Notes under the pieces: model-generated
Seen by the model: only the letters and a program-made list of their open reading frames with translations
Told to the model about the DNA's origin: nothing
Databases searched by the model: none
Shown: positions 22,453 to 34,400 of the stretch, one piece after another
How positions within the stretch are numbered: position 1 is the first letter of the stretch
Layout of the letters: the number at the start of each line of letters is the position of its first letter
Position numbers and translations under genes: made by a program
Origin: Glebionis coronaria
Lineage: Eukaryota > Streptophyta > Magnoliopsida > Asterales > Asteraceae
Direction of reading: 5' to 3'
DNA length: 64,000 nucleotides
Assembly (NCBI GenBank): GCA_025667525.1
Contig: CM046882.1
Span: 27,741,394-27,805,393, forward strand

Positions 22453-22760
22453 TATTTGGAAATACGGTTTTACCGTTAGAAGACTCGGTCACTTCAAGAA
22501 TAGCATTACGGGCTCGCAGTTAGTTTACTATTAACATTGTAAGCAAATCAGGACCAAACCCATTGGCTTGGCCCGCGGCCCAAGTCCATCTTATGGACTT
22601 GGGTATATAAACCCTCTCCATTCATGGACAGGGTGGTTATTGGTTCAATTTTCACATAATATTGCGTACATTTCTCTCTAGTTTCTCTCTCTATAAGAAC
22701 CTCCAATCACTCTCTCTCTCTCTCTAAGTTTCTATCATAGACTACATAATTCTACACATC
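22453..22760 (+). repeat. Copia LTR remnant A
   Basis: Begins TATTTGGAAATACGG, a decayed form of TGTTGGTAATACG, and is related along its length to the 5' LTR of the copia element at 51,328. Shared features are GGTCACT near base 35, a GGCTTGG...GCGGCC stretch, and the promoter GGGTATATAAACCCTCTCC (TATA at 22,604). A CT-rich stretch follows. The right end near 22,760 is inferred from the other LTR's length. Confidence 0.6.
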
Positions 22761-25147
22761 CCATAGTCTAAACATCTTAGTTGCAGAAATGCTAAGGCTC
22801 AGTACGTGTGTGCTTAGTGTCTAAACTATTGTTTGATGTACTCTTGATTTGATGCGTTTGTATGTTTCATTACTTATTTTGTATAGTCATTATCTATAAT
22901 AAACACATCTCATATTAACTCAAGCTTAATAGGGAATTTGATACAAAAGATTGTTAAGGTTTAAAAGGTAACAATGCTTTCCTCCACTGGTGGCGGTTCT
23001 TTAATTCACCAACGGTTCTTTATATATATAGAACTGTAGTCATGTTTATCTAGCCGTGACCAGTGGGTTATAAGAGAGTTTTTAAATCTTAATTAGAAAC
23101 GTATTCACCCTGATCTATTGTTTCTACAATTTCTAATGCCAAAACCACTTTGTCTTACGTACCAAACACAATTTCCTTGACATCATGTATTGGGCAAACG
23201 ATATACTTAGTGCTCTAAGGCTGCCCACAACGGTGTCGAATTTTACTCCCCCGACCCCATTGCAGCGACTGTGTCGAGTCGGCCATGCCCTCGAAGTCGT
23301 TCGAACCTACGAACCATTCATGCAATCGGTCTTTTTTTGGATTAGATTAGATTAGTCTTAATTTTGTTTCCGTTAGATAAAATTTGTAATAAATTTCCAA
23401 ACTTTAATATATTGAGCTTTGTTAAATTCCTCACAACATATATTAATTTGATCATTTTTAGAGTTAGTTTTAGTTAATGAATTTTACCTTCTTATTTCTA
23501 ATTAATCTTTTTTAATAATTTATTAAAAAATATTTTAATATAATTATAACTGTAATGTTTTTATTTTATTTGAATAAATATTTGAATAATAGAATTAACT
23601 TGGTCGCCTTGTTGCATAAAAAATTGTCCATAGATTATCAGAAAGAGAAAACTAAGATGACAACAAAAATGATAGTTGCTCGTCATCGTTGTTGTGAGTA
23701 GCTTAAGATTAAGGTTATGAGGTTAAGGTTAGTGAAAAACAAAAGTAATGATAATGCAGTCAATCATTGAAAATAAATTCAAATAACTTAAAAACAACAA
23801 ATATTGATTATTTGTCCTAATAATTCATTTGTCTAAACGAATTCCAATAAGTTTTAGTTTTTTGAATTTTTATTACTTTTTTTATTTTTATAATTTTGTT
23901 TTTGTTATAAAATATAAAACACAAAGTGCGGATAAATTTTTTTATCTAACACAGCCAAACCAAACACCCCTTATTCATATTTTTTAGGTCTCTCAATCAT
24001 TTTCCTTATTTTTATATATATAAACCAAACACCCCCGTATCTCAACGTATTTCGTGGTGTTATTTTTATCTTTTGGTGTCAAATGTTTGATTAAAGTTCT
24101 GAAACACATATATAGTTGAGGGGGAGTAATAAAAAAAGTTCCGCGATTCATGCTAGTTACACATTTTTCTCCATAACCCCGTTTTCTGAAAATATTATTT
24201 TAATCAATTGGTATCTCTAATATCAAGTATTTTTTATATTAGATATATGAGAGAAAATGTGATTAAAATGTAACATATAAGAATGTGACCTTAAAGACTC
24301 AAGTGAAATTCTTTCCTTCACATGCGAAACTATTTCAAGTAACGATACATGTGTGTAAGCGGAGTATTTTGAAAATATACAACTTTAAAAGTGTGAAAAT
24401 CTTTGATTTCTATCAAACACTTTGATTTGTTTTTCAATGGTTTTATGATTATGATATATACTTAAAAACCCATTAAATAACGACGGAACGATGGATTTAA
24501 AAGGTGGTTTAGGATATAAATTAAGTCCTATGATCGAACCAAAACCGGAGGGATCTACCCAAGGACATCACATAGTTACAAATAGTCGTCCTTAGGAAAG
24601 ATGGAGTTGAATGTGAACGAAGCTGAATGCAGGCTAATGACTTAAGCTAGCACTGAAACAGTTACAACAAGGTATTAGTGATGACGTCTTGGTAATCATT
24701 GAAGGATTTGAAAATCCATGCAACTTAGGCAGAAACCAAGTCAACACATAATCTATCAAAATCAAGAAGGATGATTGCTGATATTGAAGACAAGATGTTA
24801 CGGACCCCCTAGCCATTCGGGTTGTCTCATAAGAAACTTGTCTCATTTATCACAGAGACAAACACGTTATCTATTGACTTTCTCACTCCGAGTTAGTTGG
24901 TATTGAAAAGGTGGCAGTCAGCTCTAACTTCCGATTACTAAAACTAAAATGCACTTGTCGAGTCTAGAGCCAAAAGAGATCACATTAGGACATAATGCAT
25001 GTGAAAAAATTGATGTTCATAATATAGAACACAAGTGTTAAACGAAGATTCCTACACATTATCCTTGTGGTATTGCCAAAAACATCCGAGTGATACGATT
25101 CATAATGAAGATGAAAATCCTGCTTGAGTCAACATGAAACAAGCTCA
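22761..25147. other. Intergenic, no gene recognised
   Basis: AT-rich sequence with fragments of unidentified repeats. Near 23,219 a GC-rich patch (GGCTGCCCACAACGG) resembles MITE termini, but no matching partner is found. Short frames such as the one at 24,634-24,846 on the minus strand show no motif. Confidence 0.4.
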
Positions 25148-25500
25148 TGGTAGGTGACTTGTGCGATTCTACACTAAGCAAACTTTGTGATAACTGGAAT
25201 GCAATTAAGGTTTGACTCTTAATTGATTCAAAATTATTCCCGGCTACTTCACAAAATCTGTGTGATCTTTCTAGAACATTTAGATTGACACTCTTTAGTG
25301 TTTACAGTGACAACTGGAAATTCTTCAAGTATCAACATCAAAAAACACTATGGTAGGTGACTTGCAAGATTTTTATTAATCGAGCTTGTGACAAACTGGA
25401 AAGCAACGATGGTGCGATTCTTAATTGAATCAAACTTGTTCTAGGAATCTGAATTGGTGACTCAAATCAGACGGATAAATTATCTAACTGATTCACTCTT
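25148..25500 (+). repeat. Imperfect tandem duplication, ~203-bp period
   Basis: TGGTAGGTGACTTG occurs at 25,148 and again at 25,351, each followed by related text (GTGAYAAACTGGAA then a TCTTAATTGA block). It is probably part of the 3' region of the copia-type element to the right. Confidence 0.55.
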
Positions 25501-25518
25501 ACTGTCGTAATATGCTCT

Positions 25519-26059
25519 GAGACGGTCGGGTAAAGAGAACTGGCTTTTACAGTCGGGAAACCATGTTAATGAGGTTCTTAATTGAATCCGCCCGATCACA
25601 GTACAATATCTAATGCCGTCTATCGGTCTTCACCGAACAGAGGTAAAACGCTATCGATTTAGGGCGAATGTTAAAGCCATTTCATCCGTGTCCATGAAGG
25701 TGGCGTCGCGATGTACTAACTGAAGTCGTATCCACATGTTCATACCAAAAGTTAAAGACTTCCGCAACTCTGATAATCAGGAATAAGTATGAGCATGTCG
25801 ATTCAGAAGTCACAAGAGAACAAGATGGCGATAATCCGGATAGTTAAGGATAGTATGAAGATCTCAATAACTTAAAATAAAAAGACGAAGGCTCAAGATA
25901 AAGATCATCAAATCATGAAGGAACAAAGTTGTTACAAACAAGATCAAGACCAATATACAAGACCAAAAAAGGAAAAACTCAAAGTCAAATGAAGATCACC
26001 TCCACAAGAATGTATTCAGTTAATCAAGTGTTTTAAGACGACTATACATCGGGGGAGAT
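25519..26059 (+). mobile_element. Copia-type 3' untranslated region, copy B
   Basis: Homologous to 21,856-22,452. It ends with the polypurine tract GGGGGAGAT directly before an LTR starting TGTTAGCC. No pol coding sequence is recognisable upstream. Confidence 0.6.
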
Positions 26060-26450
26060 TGTTAGCCTTAAATTTCACATAGTCAAACAAGAATTTCATC
26101 TTAGCCGTTATAGGTCTTGTATTGTAATAGGCTAGTCGGGTTTAACGACTTGAACTTTAAGCTAATATTGTCCATGTTTAGGTCCTTAAGCCCAAGACAA
26201 AGCCAAACCCGACCCATGGATACAAACCCCACATCCATACAAGGAGTGAAACTATAAATACCCTCCCTAGCATATTAGGGAGGGGTCGTTGGTTCATTCT
26301 TTTCTCATACTAATCAATAATTCTCTTTCTTTTCTCTTTCACTTTCTCTATCTAGTTCTTTCTCTTTCTCTCTCTAGATTTCTTTTATTTTTGTGTTTGG
26401 ATTTAGTGATATTTGGGATAACAGGATGTACGTAAGTCATAGTTAATATT
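26060..26450 (+). repeat. Copia LTR remnant B
   Basis: Starts TGTTAGCC right after the polypurine tract, has a TATA-like CTATAAATACCC at about 26,251 and a long CT-rich leader (26,315-26,385). It is little similar to LTR A despite the homologous upstream block. The right end is not fixed. Confidence 0.5.
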
Positions 26451-27290
26451 TTATACGGTTGAAAGTACGTGGGCATAAAGGGCCACACACTAAGACATCG
26501 AGACCATTCTTTATTATGATATATAACAAAATATGAATATATTTATTATATATACTTAATCTGGTATTTATGAAACCCCTTTTGGTTGTTCGACTCAAGA
26601 AGGAAGGAAAGAGAGATCAAACTAAATATCTAGAAGATTTGATAAGATGATATATTTACCATATTTAGTCTTAATCTTAATACCTTATAAAACATTTAGA
26701 CCATTTTCTAAATTTAGTAGTCTTAAAATTTTAAGCCTAAAACATTTCTTCTTTGAGAAATTTTATGTATACAATGTCTAATAGTTATTCAAAATCCTGG
26801 GAGTTATGCATACACATTTAAGAAAATTAAATATCATATATCATAATTTAAAAGTATTTATTATGTAGTAAATGTATACGTTTTTTTAAATGTTGGGTCA
26901 ATAACAACCCTTCAAAATTAAATTTCTTTAAAACTATGGTTGTAACCGTCCTCCCATATTGTAACAACCCATATCAACTAAACTTATAAAAGCTCATTGC
27001 ACAACCCTTTTAAAGCATGCATAAGACGATTTTGGTTGTCGTTTTTTGTTTCAAACCCCTCGAACATACAACTCAACTCTTTGCTGCCACTATATTCTGA
27101 AATTACTACATCTACATCATCGTCACAACATATGTAGTCTGCTTATGTTTAAATCGTTTTTGTTGGTAATTTTGGCGGTGTTGTGCTGCAATTGTGTGTG
27201 GCACATGTTTATATAGTTTAGCCGATCGTGTTGAATGTGCAGTGATTTTTTTATCATAATTCATTCGGTTGCCTCAAAATATAGTCCCAG
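26451..27290. other. Intergenic / Helitron body
   Basis: No gene found. The last few hundred bases belong to the Helitron that ends at 27,325, but its 5' end could not be placed. Confidence 0.35.
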
Positions 27291-27325
27291 GTACCCGCCG
27301 CCGCATTGCGCGGGTACGCGGCTAG
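27291..27325 (+). mobile_element. Helitron 3' terminus
   Basis: GTACCCG...CGGGTAC (27,291-27,317) forms a 7-bp stem, then GCGG and CTAG (27,322-27,325) followed by T. Textbook Helitron 3' end. Confidence 0.7.
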
Positions 27326-27768
27326 TATTTATATAATGAATACAAAAGGTTTCTCTTTATTTTTCACAAGTTAAGAAAATTTAATCTCTCTACTTTTTCT
27401 CCGTGTGTTCGTTGACAAAAACAAAAATTAAGAGGGATTTTTGCATCTTGATTACTCAATTATTCCTGTGTCAAGACCTATCAATCAAGTATTATTAATT
27501 AAGGTGTTGTGTAGACTCATAGTTGTCCATGTACTCATCGTTTTATACCCGAAAAGAATAATTTTTCTTTCTTTTGACATTTGGTACCCATTTGTCAAAT
27601 AACTTATGGCGTGTTTGGTTACCTATTTTAAGATGGGTTTTACTTGATGTGACATTTAATATATGTTTTGTTTTATCCTAAACTAAAAACTTGAGCATCA
27701 TATCCAACAATTGCTATCGTGACAAAAGGCAAGGGGTAGGTAGTTTTTATGTTTTTGTGAGCAAAAAT
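27326..27768. other. Short intergenic stretch
   Basis: No gene or repeat recognised between the Helitron end and the small MITE. Confidence 0.4.
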
Positions 27769-27934
27769 GATATATCCTCCTACAAAAACAACCTACAAAT
27801 CTTCCTACTCACAGGGTCCTGACAAGTGTTAGAACGGACGGTTTAGATGCAGAGAGAGAATTAGTGAAAAAAAATATTTAATATTATTGTGTGTGTAGGA
27901 GGATATGTAGGCATATATTGTAGGAAGATATATC
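27769..27934. mobile_element. MITE, 166 bp
   Basis: Terminal inverted repeats GATATATCCTCCTACAA and TTGTAGGAAGATATATC (17 bp, one mismatch). The inside has further inverted words (CCTCCTAC and GTAGGAGG). The target duplication is not clear. No coding capacity. Confidence 0.6.
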
Positions 27935-28032
27935 AATGCTCTTTTGTGAGCCATTGTCCTTTTTGAGTTTTGACTTTTATTCTTGTTATAATTTAAAAAT
28001 TACTTTAAATACTGTTTTGATATAAAAAAATA

Positions 28033-28100
28033 CTAGACGATTACCCGCGTATAGCGGCGGCAATTCGTAGCGGCAAAAAAATAACGATATGTGATATTGT
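28033..28100 (-). mobile_element. Helitron 3' terminus, reverse
   Basis: Read on the minus strand: GC-rich hairpin CCGC...GCGG, then CTAG ending at 28,033, followed by T. The adjacent sequence (ATTACCCGCGTATAGCGGCG, then ATAACGATATGTGAT) is shared with copies at 29,054, 48,793 and 49,113, so this is a repeated family. Confidence 0.6.
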
Positions 28101-28444
28101 GGTGAGTGTTTCGTGTAACATTCAAAATAAGGTGAAAAGATCAATTTGTTCACCTTGGGTTAAAGCAAAACAACATTATTTTAAAATACCATTCATAACC
28201 CGCTGTAAAAGTTACATGTTTTGACCCGCTAACCCAAATATTTTAATAACCTGGTTTGACCCGACCGGTTCAAGCAGTTAAACCCGGTCTTATATTTTTG
28301 AACCCGATGGGCGGGTTGGCCCGAAGGACGAATCATTAACAAGGTGACTCAATCAAGTTGACCCGGTGATCGACCGATGACCCGGTAATCGCAATTAGGA
28401 GTATTGAAATTATGAAAGAAGTTTAACTAATTAATAAGTGAATC

Positions 28445-28545
28445 TATTTATGGAATTTAAGTTTTCACATTTCAGTATTTATGGAATTTAAGTTTTCACA
28501 TTTTAGTATTTATGCAATTTAAGTTTTCACATTTCACTTTTCAAG
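28445..28545 (+). repeat. Tandem repeat, 31 bp x 3
   Basis: Units beginning TATTTATGGAATTTAAG start at 28,445, 28,476 and 28,507. The third has a G to C change. Confidence 0.8.
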
Positions 28546-29053
28546 AAATGATTGTTTTTCCTTTATAAATAGTAGAGATAGAGATAGTTTATTTTACATA
28601 AAATATTTAATAACATATACTCTCTTATTTCTTACATTTAGGGGTTGTTTGGTTTGTAGTCGGGTTTAGAATTAAAATTTGAAAATTTGGATTTTAGTTT
28701 AGGTTTGGGTTTAATGTAGGTGAGAGAAAATATATATTATAAAATGTATAAAAGATTAATTATATTTTAATAATTTATTTAAAATTAAAATAAATTATTT
28801 AGAGTTAAAATAAATTATTAAGAAAAACAGTTAAAAAAATGTGTTTGTTCTTGTGAAAAAATGGCCCACCTATGTTATACCATCGTCAACAGTCACAACC
28901 CCATTAAACATTTCTATATAGCAAATAATTAGATTTTAACCCCAAAGATTGGGCCCACCTGAAAGCAGCAAACAAATGAATTTCACTTTTACTTTCACGC
29001 GGATCTAAAAACCGGGAAATTAAACGCGTCTATAATTGGGTTTGAATTTAGAT

Positions 29054-29110
29054 TAGACGATTACCCGCGCATAGCGGCGGAATTGTCTGTCGACAGAAAA
29101 TTAACGATAC
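29054..29110 (-). mobile_element. Decayed Helitron 3' terminus, reverse
   Basis: TTAGACGATTACCCGCGCAT and the following GGCGG match the family end seen at 28,033, but the CTAG has become TTAG. It lies inside the long-TIR element. Confidence 0.4.
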
Positions 29111-29336
29111 GATATATCGTGGTGAAGTAGAAGTAAATGTTATGGGATGTATTTTATGAGTATTTATTTGTACGGTGGGATTTTGTAGTATTTTGGTATA
29201 AAATATTTTTTAGGTTTTGAATTTTGATTTGGTGTGTGTAAATTTTGGTTTGGATAGTGGGGTATTAGGGTTTAGAGAGAGATTAAAGTTTTTGTGTGTG
29301 TGTGTGTGTGAATTAATTATGTATGTGTATTAGGAC

Positions 29337-29792
29337 CAAGGTTGTAAATAGCGTGAAGCGTGGCGTAGCGTTATTGCCAAGCTACAAGCTACAGAAGCTA
29401 TAGCGAAGCTATGGCGTTTTTCAAAGCGTGATACATAGCGGCACAAAATATTTATAAATTAGTATTTATATAGCGAGTTTATAAAATGAAGCAATACTTT
29501 AATTTTAGTTGAAAACAAAACCGGCTATTAGTTACTCAAGGATTTATCTCCATAGTAAAATTACTAAGCCCGATTCAACTAAATAGCCAAAAATTAATAA
29601 ACGAGCAAAATTCTTGTAAATCAGCAAAAAGATTCGAAAAAAGCGCCACGTTACGCGCTATATCACGCTTTATGGCGCTTTTTAGCACGCTACGCCTTAA
29701 GACGCCGCCTTAGTCTGTTTCGTAACGTGGAGGCCACGCTTCACGCTATAGCCCGCTATAAGGCGCGCTATAGCGCGCTATTTAGAACCTTG
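29337..29792. mobile_element. Non-autonomous hAT element, 456 bp
   Basis: Ends CAAGGTTGTAAATAGCG and the inverse CGCTATTTAGAACCTTG (one mismatch) are flanked by the exact 8-bp duplication ATTAGGAC (29,329-29,336 and 29,793-29,800). Both subterminal regions are crowded with GCG/TAGC words that pair with each other. No open frame. Confidence 0.85.
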
Positions 29793-30182
29793 ATTAGGAC
29801 TGACCACAAGAAATAATCAATCTTTTTTAACATTTTAGTAAGACTCACATTTTAACTTTCAACTTTCAAGCAAAAGGATACACCTTTATAATGTAGTAAA
29901 GATAAGTTAATCTTCTATACATTTTATAATATATATTTTCTCACTAACATTAAACCCAAACCTAAACCAAAAATTCAAATTTTCAAATTTTAATTCTAAA
30001 CCCGACTACAAACCAAACAAACTCTAAATCTAACCCAAAGCTAATCATAACCCTTTCATAAAAAAGAAGCTAATCATAATCCTAAACCTACGAACCAAAC
30101 GGACCCTTAAAAAGAAGAAAAATTGACAATAATTAACTTTTTGTCTAACCTTCCTTTCTTCATCCACCCTTTCGATTATTAC

Positions 30183-30411
30183 GCTGTGTTCTCGAGATCT
30201 TTCATTAAAGGAAAGAAAATGAAATGGAAGTAAACTAAAAAGAAGTTGTGTTCTCAAGTCTTTCATTAAGGAAAAGAAAAGGAAATGGAAGTAAAATATA
30301 GTGTTATTTGGGTGAATTTGGAAGTAAAGTGTTTCCTCCCAATATTGGGATGAAACACTTTACTTCCCTTTCATTTCCTTTCTTTAATGAATGAACTCGA
30401 GAACACACCGT
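30183..30411. mobile_element. Foldback/MITE-like inverted repeat
   Basis: The left arm from GCTGTGTTCTCGAG and the right arm ending CTCGAGAACACACCG pair over about 55 bp. The left arm is present twice in tandem (30,183 and 30,246). Probably a MITE of unknown family. Confidence 0.55.
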
Positions 30412-30759
30412 TAAAATTTAAACCCTTAAAAAGGCATTCCTAAAATATAGAAACAATTGGATTGTTGGATCGTACAAGTATATATATAGTATTCTTATTC
30501 TTATTATTATCATTCGACTACTATCCAACAGGTAGATAAACCCTCAGTCGATTACCTCTTTTTTATTTTACGCGAGGCAGATATTCGCAAATTGTGCATC
30601 AACCAACAATGGCATATGTAAGTCGATTACCGAATCATGTTTTTTTTATAAATATAAATTTTGATCTTGCTCGAAATGTAATTAATCGCCACTTTTTTGG
30701 CATTATTAGTAAAAATAGGGGCACTTTTTGCACTAGTGTAAACACTTTTTGCCAGGATC

Positions 30760-31119
30760 CAGGAAATCGGGTCGGGCTGGTCGGGTTCTTGTGTTTCGGG
30801 TCGAGGCTAAGAATAATTTACCCGAACCCGACTAATCCGGTTCGGTTCAACTTGAATTCGAGCAAAATAAAAAAGATTTTTTTTTTTTTTTTTAATAAAA
30901 ATTATATTAAATTTAAAAAATAAAAAAAGAATAAAAAAATTGTTATTCGGGTATCAACCCGAACCCGAATTAAATATTATTTTTATACACGATATCCGAC
31001 CCGATTTCGAATTCGGGTTAGTCGGGTTGATCCGATTAACCCGAATTGAAATTTGAACCCGACTAACCCGACCCGAATATGCTCAGGTTCGGGTCGGATC
31101 GGAAATATTGACACCCCTA
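30760..31119. mobile_element. Decayed MITE rich in CGGGT/ACCCG words
   Basis: The right end GACACCCCTA (31,110-31,119) is like the TAGGGGTGT termini of the two hAT MITEs at 36,769 and 42,864. The body is full of CGGGTCGG and ACCCGAACC words with mutual inverted pairing. I could not fix the left end or a target duplication. Confidence 0.4.
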
Positions 31120-31477
31120 GCTGTAAATCAATGGGCACTTTTTGGCACTACTTCCTTATTTGCCTATTAATAATTTTTTACGTTTGGTCACTAATTTTAC
31201 GTTTTTGCCAATATTTTTAAGTTTTCATCCGACTTTTTACGTTTTCATCGGTATTTTTATGTTTTCGTTTGTTTTTAACTTTTTCGTTCGATCTTTTTAC
31301 GTTTTCGCCATTTTTTTAGTCGGTTTTTTTTAACTTTTTTGTCTGATTTTTTTTAACTTTTCGTCAATATTTTTTTTAACTTTTTGTCAGCATTCCGTTA
31401 GTGTTTTTACGTTTTCGTCAATATTTTTATGTTTTTGTCATTAATTTTACGTTTTTGCCGTTATTAAATTTCCACTG
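31120..31477. repeat. Degenerate T-rich array abutting a start codon
   Basis: About 20 degenerate units like TTTTTACGTTTTCGTCAATA run right up to the ATG of the synthetase-like gene. Strong strand asymmetry (T-rich on the plus strand). It replaces any recognisable promoter. Confidence 0.6.
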
Positions 31478-34400
31478 ATGGCCGACGCTGGTTTTGTAAT
31501 ACAGGTAGATAAGAGATGGAGCCTTGAACTAGAAGTTGCAAAGGTAACTGCTGACGTGCTGAAACTTAGTTTCCCTGAATTAAATGATGAAAAGCCTATG
31601 ACTCGTCGTTCCAAAGAGGAGTATGGTGATTATCAATGGTATATATTGTTTCTGCGCTTTTACTTTCTTTGCTACATTTAGGTTTTTCTTCTAAATGATA
31701 AAGTATATTCACAGTGAAAATGTCTTGAGCATATGGCCTAAATTAAGAGAAACGGGAAAACCAGAAGCTGTTGGAGAGGTAATATTTCTCTTTTTTCATT
31801 CATGGTTTTTGATTTTCTCTAACTGTAATTTTATATTAAGGAGTGTTAAGTTATTATTATAGAAAATCAAGAAATATCTTTGGAGACGACGTGACATGAT
31901 ACAAGGAGTACCCTGCGTACGTGATATCGGTTTTGTAACTTTTAAGTTGTCAGATAAATGGATAGCTAAGGTATTATATTTTTTCTTCTCCAAATCTTTT
32001 AAACATAGAATACAATTCAATTTTCATTTAGGTTCTTATTGCTCCTTGCAGAGTATTCACAAGATGCTGAAAGATGGTATAGACACGTGGGCACCAAAAC
32101 TTCCGGTAAAAAGGGTTATGATACACATCCCATCAATAGCCGGCGAGGAAACGATTGATGAAAGGCTTCGACGCACTTGTATCGAAGACACGCTAACTCG
32201 TATGCTGGAGTATTCTAAAGTTGTTGTTTCGTCCACCGGGTATGATGCCGAGGTATGTGCGCAGTCGGATGATCTAGCTGTTTCAACGTTTGTTATGTTA
32301 ATTATTTTACATTTTCATCTATATGTAATTATCTACATCACATTACATGTTCTGCTTGTTTGATATATACTGTATTAATTAGTACTGTAGTAATGTTTTG
32401 CAGTTTTTTGAGTTTAATGATTCCATTTATTTCAGGCACGTCAAGCTCAAGAAGACGAATTGAACAAATGTTTCTTGATTGAAGAAAAAAATGGAGATGT
32501 GCTGATATATGATAAAGCTGAAGGAGAACTGAAACCTCTTATTCATGGGAAGGGGGATGAAGGTTTCAACAATGCATTTAAGGATCTCGGAGCTTTGTGG
32601 TACTTTTACTTGTTAAGTTTATTAAACATATATATAACCATTGGCTAGTATTAATTCGCCTCTCTGTATATGTAGGACCGGACTTGTAAACAAAAATGCC
32701 GATTGGATAGTATGTTTGACTCCTGCATGGCGACGGGAGTATATCAAAATGTGCTTCAGTGTAAGTAACTTTTTACACAGCAGCTAACATGTTAAAACAA
32801 CGATGAGAAGCTGAATACCTATCTTTTTTTTCCAGGCTGCTGAACATGCAAGGTGGATCAGCACAGATAGGTACTACGGATTAAGTTATGCAGGGTATCG
32901 GACTCGTGGGGAATTGAGAACATTGTTTACTTTGGCGGAGCAAGGTCTACCAGCTATTGTTCATGAATTCGGTATTTCTTTTCGTGAATAAATAATGTGA
33001 TTTTTATAACTATATTCATCTCCCCAAAAATCATTAACTTTCTTTGATAATATCTTAACCCATCAGAGATAAAAACACTTCCTAAACTACAAATTCAATA
33101 ATTAACATGATCTGTTTAAAATGGCTAACTTTCACTTTTTTATTATTAGAAGAGGCTTCCGAGTCGCTTGGATATACTGATGCAAATTTTGTCGAGTGTG
33201 CTATTAAGTAAGCTTCTCGGGCTTTTATCGTAAGACTAGACTGGTAAATGCCAATATTGTCATTTTTGTACTCAACGCTTTGCTCTGTGTTCTTAACAGG
33301 TATACATACTTGAAATGCAATAGATTGTCTGAATGTACATTCAATTTTGATGAGATGCTTTGTGCAGAGGTATTTTTACGACCTTCTTCTATTACTAGTG
33401 AAGGTTATGCCATTTATATTGTATCTTGATGATCTGATCCAATTCATTGCTAAATAGGGAAATACTTTTGTCTATCTGTGTAATACACATGCTCGAATTC
33501 GAAAAATTACGAGTGATTCTTGTAAAGACATCGATAAGTTAAAGAAGGTAAGACTTTCTACTTTTCATTACAGTGTTGTTACTCTTTCTCATCTCGGTCC
33601 CAGTTTTCTTGCTTTCTTGTTTTTGAATATTAAGTTAACAGATATATATGGTTTGGCAACAGGCTTCAGAATTGACATTGGAGAACATTGAACTTTTGGA
33701 AGAGGAAAAAGGACATGCATTGGGATTTCATCTACTCCGGTATACTGAGGTAAGGCGAATATCTTATAAATGAACATTTGTTTACTTCTTTGAACATAAA
33801 AAACCTTAGTTTCTTTTAATATGCTCTTAAAATGCATGGTTGATTTTCTAAGTTATCTAGTCCCATGCTCAGGGTAAGCAATATTAGAAAACGGTATGTA
33901 GCATACTAGACTATCTGTTCTAACTGGACCTAAAATTTGGGGTGAATATTTAATACTAATGTACTCGAATGAGCACATTCAAAAAATGTAGTAAGAAATA
34001 AGATGCAACAAGTTTGATTTCTTACAAATTTTCCTGATTTTAAAAATATGATTACTATATTATTGTATTTATAATGTAACTGTCTTTTTCAGGTTCTCAA
34101 ACAAGCTTGTTTATCTTTCTTACCGCATATCCTTTGTGAATTCCTTTACGAATTATCGGAGAAATTTAACAATTACAATTCCTCTCATATGTCTGTGAAC
34201 GAGGTACATGTTCATTTTCTCTACAATAATGAATTTAATTTCGCCTTCACTTAAACAACAGTCTCCTAAGAAAGCTTCTTCTGATTTAGCGTAATTTGGA
34301 AGCAAACCATGATATATTTAATTACCAAATGCTATTTCTCATACAATAATGAATTTAATTTACAGTTTAATTCAACCAACTTCATCTTCTATAAATAAGT

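Larger units (their letters stand above)
28641..30106. mobile_element. Long-TIR DNA transposon, Tourist/Harbinger-like
   Basis: Arms of about 115 bp at 28,641-28,760 and about 29,907-30,024 are inverted copies of each other with few mismatches. The left end is GGGGTTGTTTGG preceded by TTA. The right side has either the direct arm end near 30,024 or a further terminus CCAAACGGACCC at 30,106 followed by TTA. The 3-bp TTA duplication and the GGG-TTTGG ends fit the PIF/Harbinger Tourist type. The interior has no transposase and is interrupted by a hAT element (29,337-29,792). Confidence 0.6.

Noticed and set aside
28445..28545. CRISPR-like regular repeats
   Set aside because: Three direct 31-bp units without spacers in a plant nuclear context: an ordinary tandem repeat.
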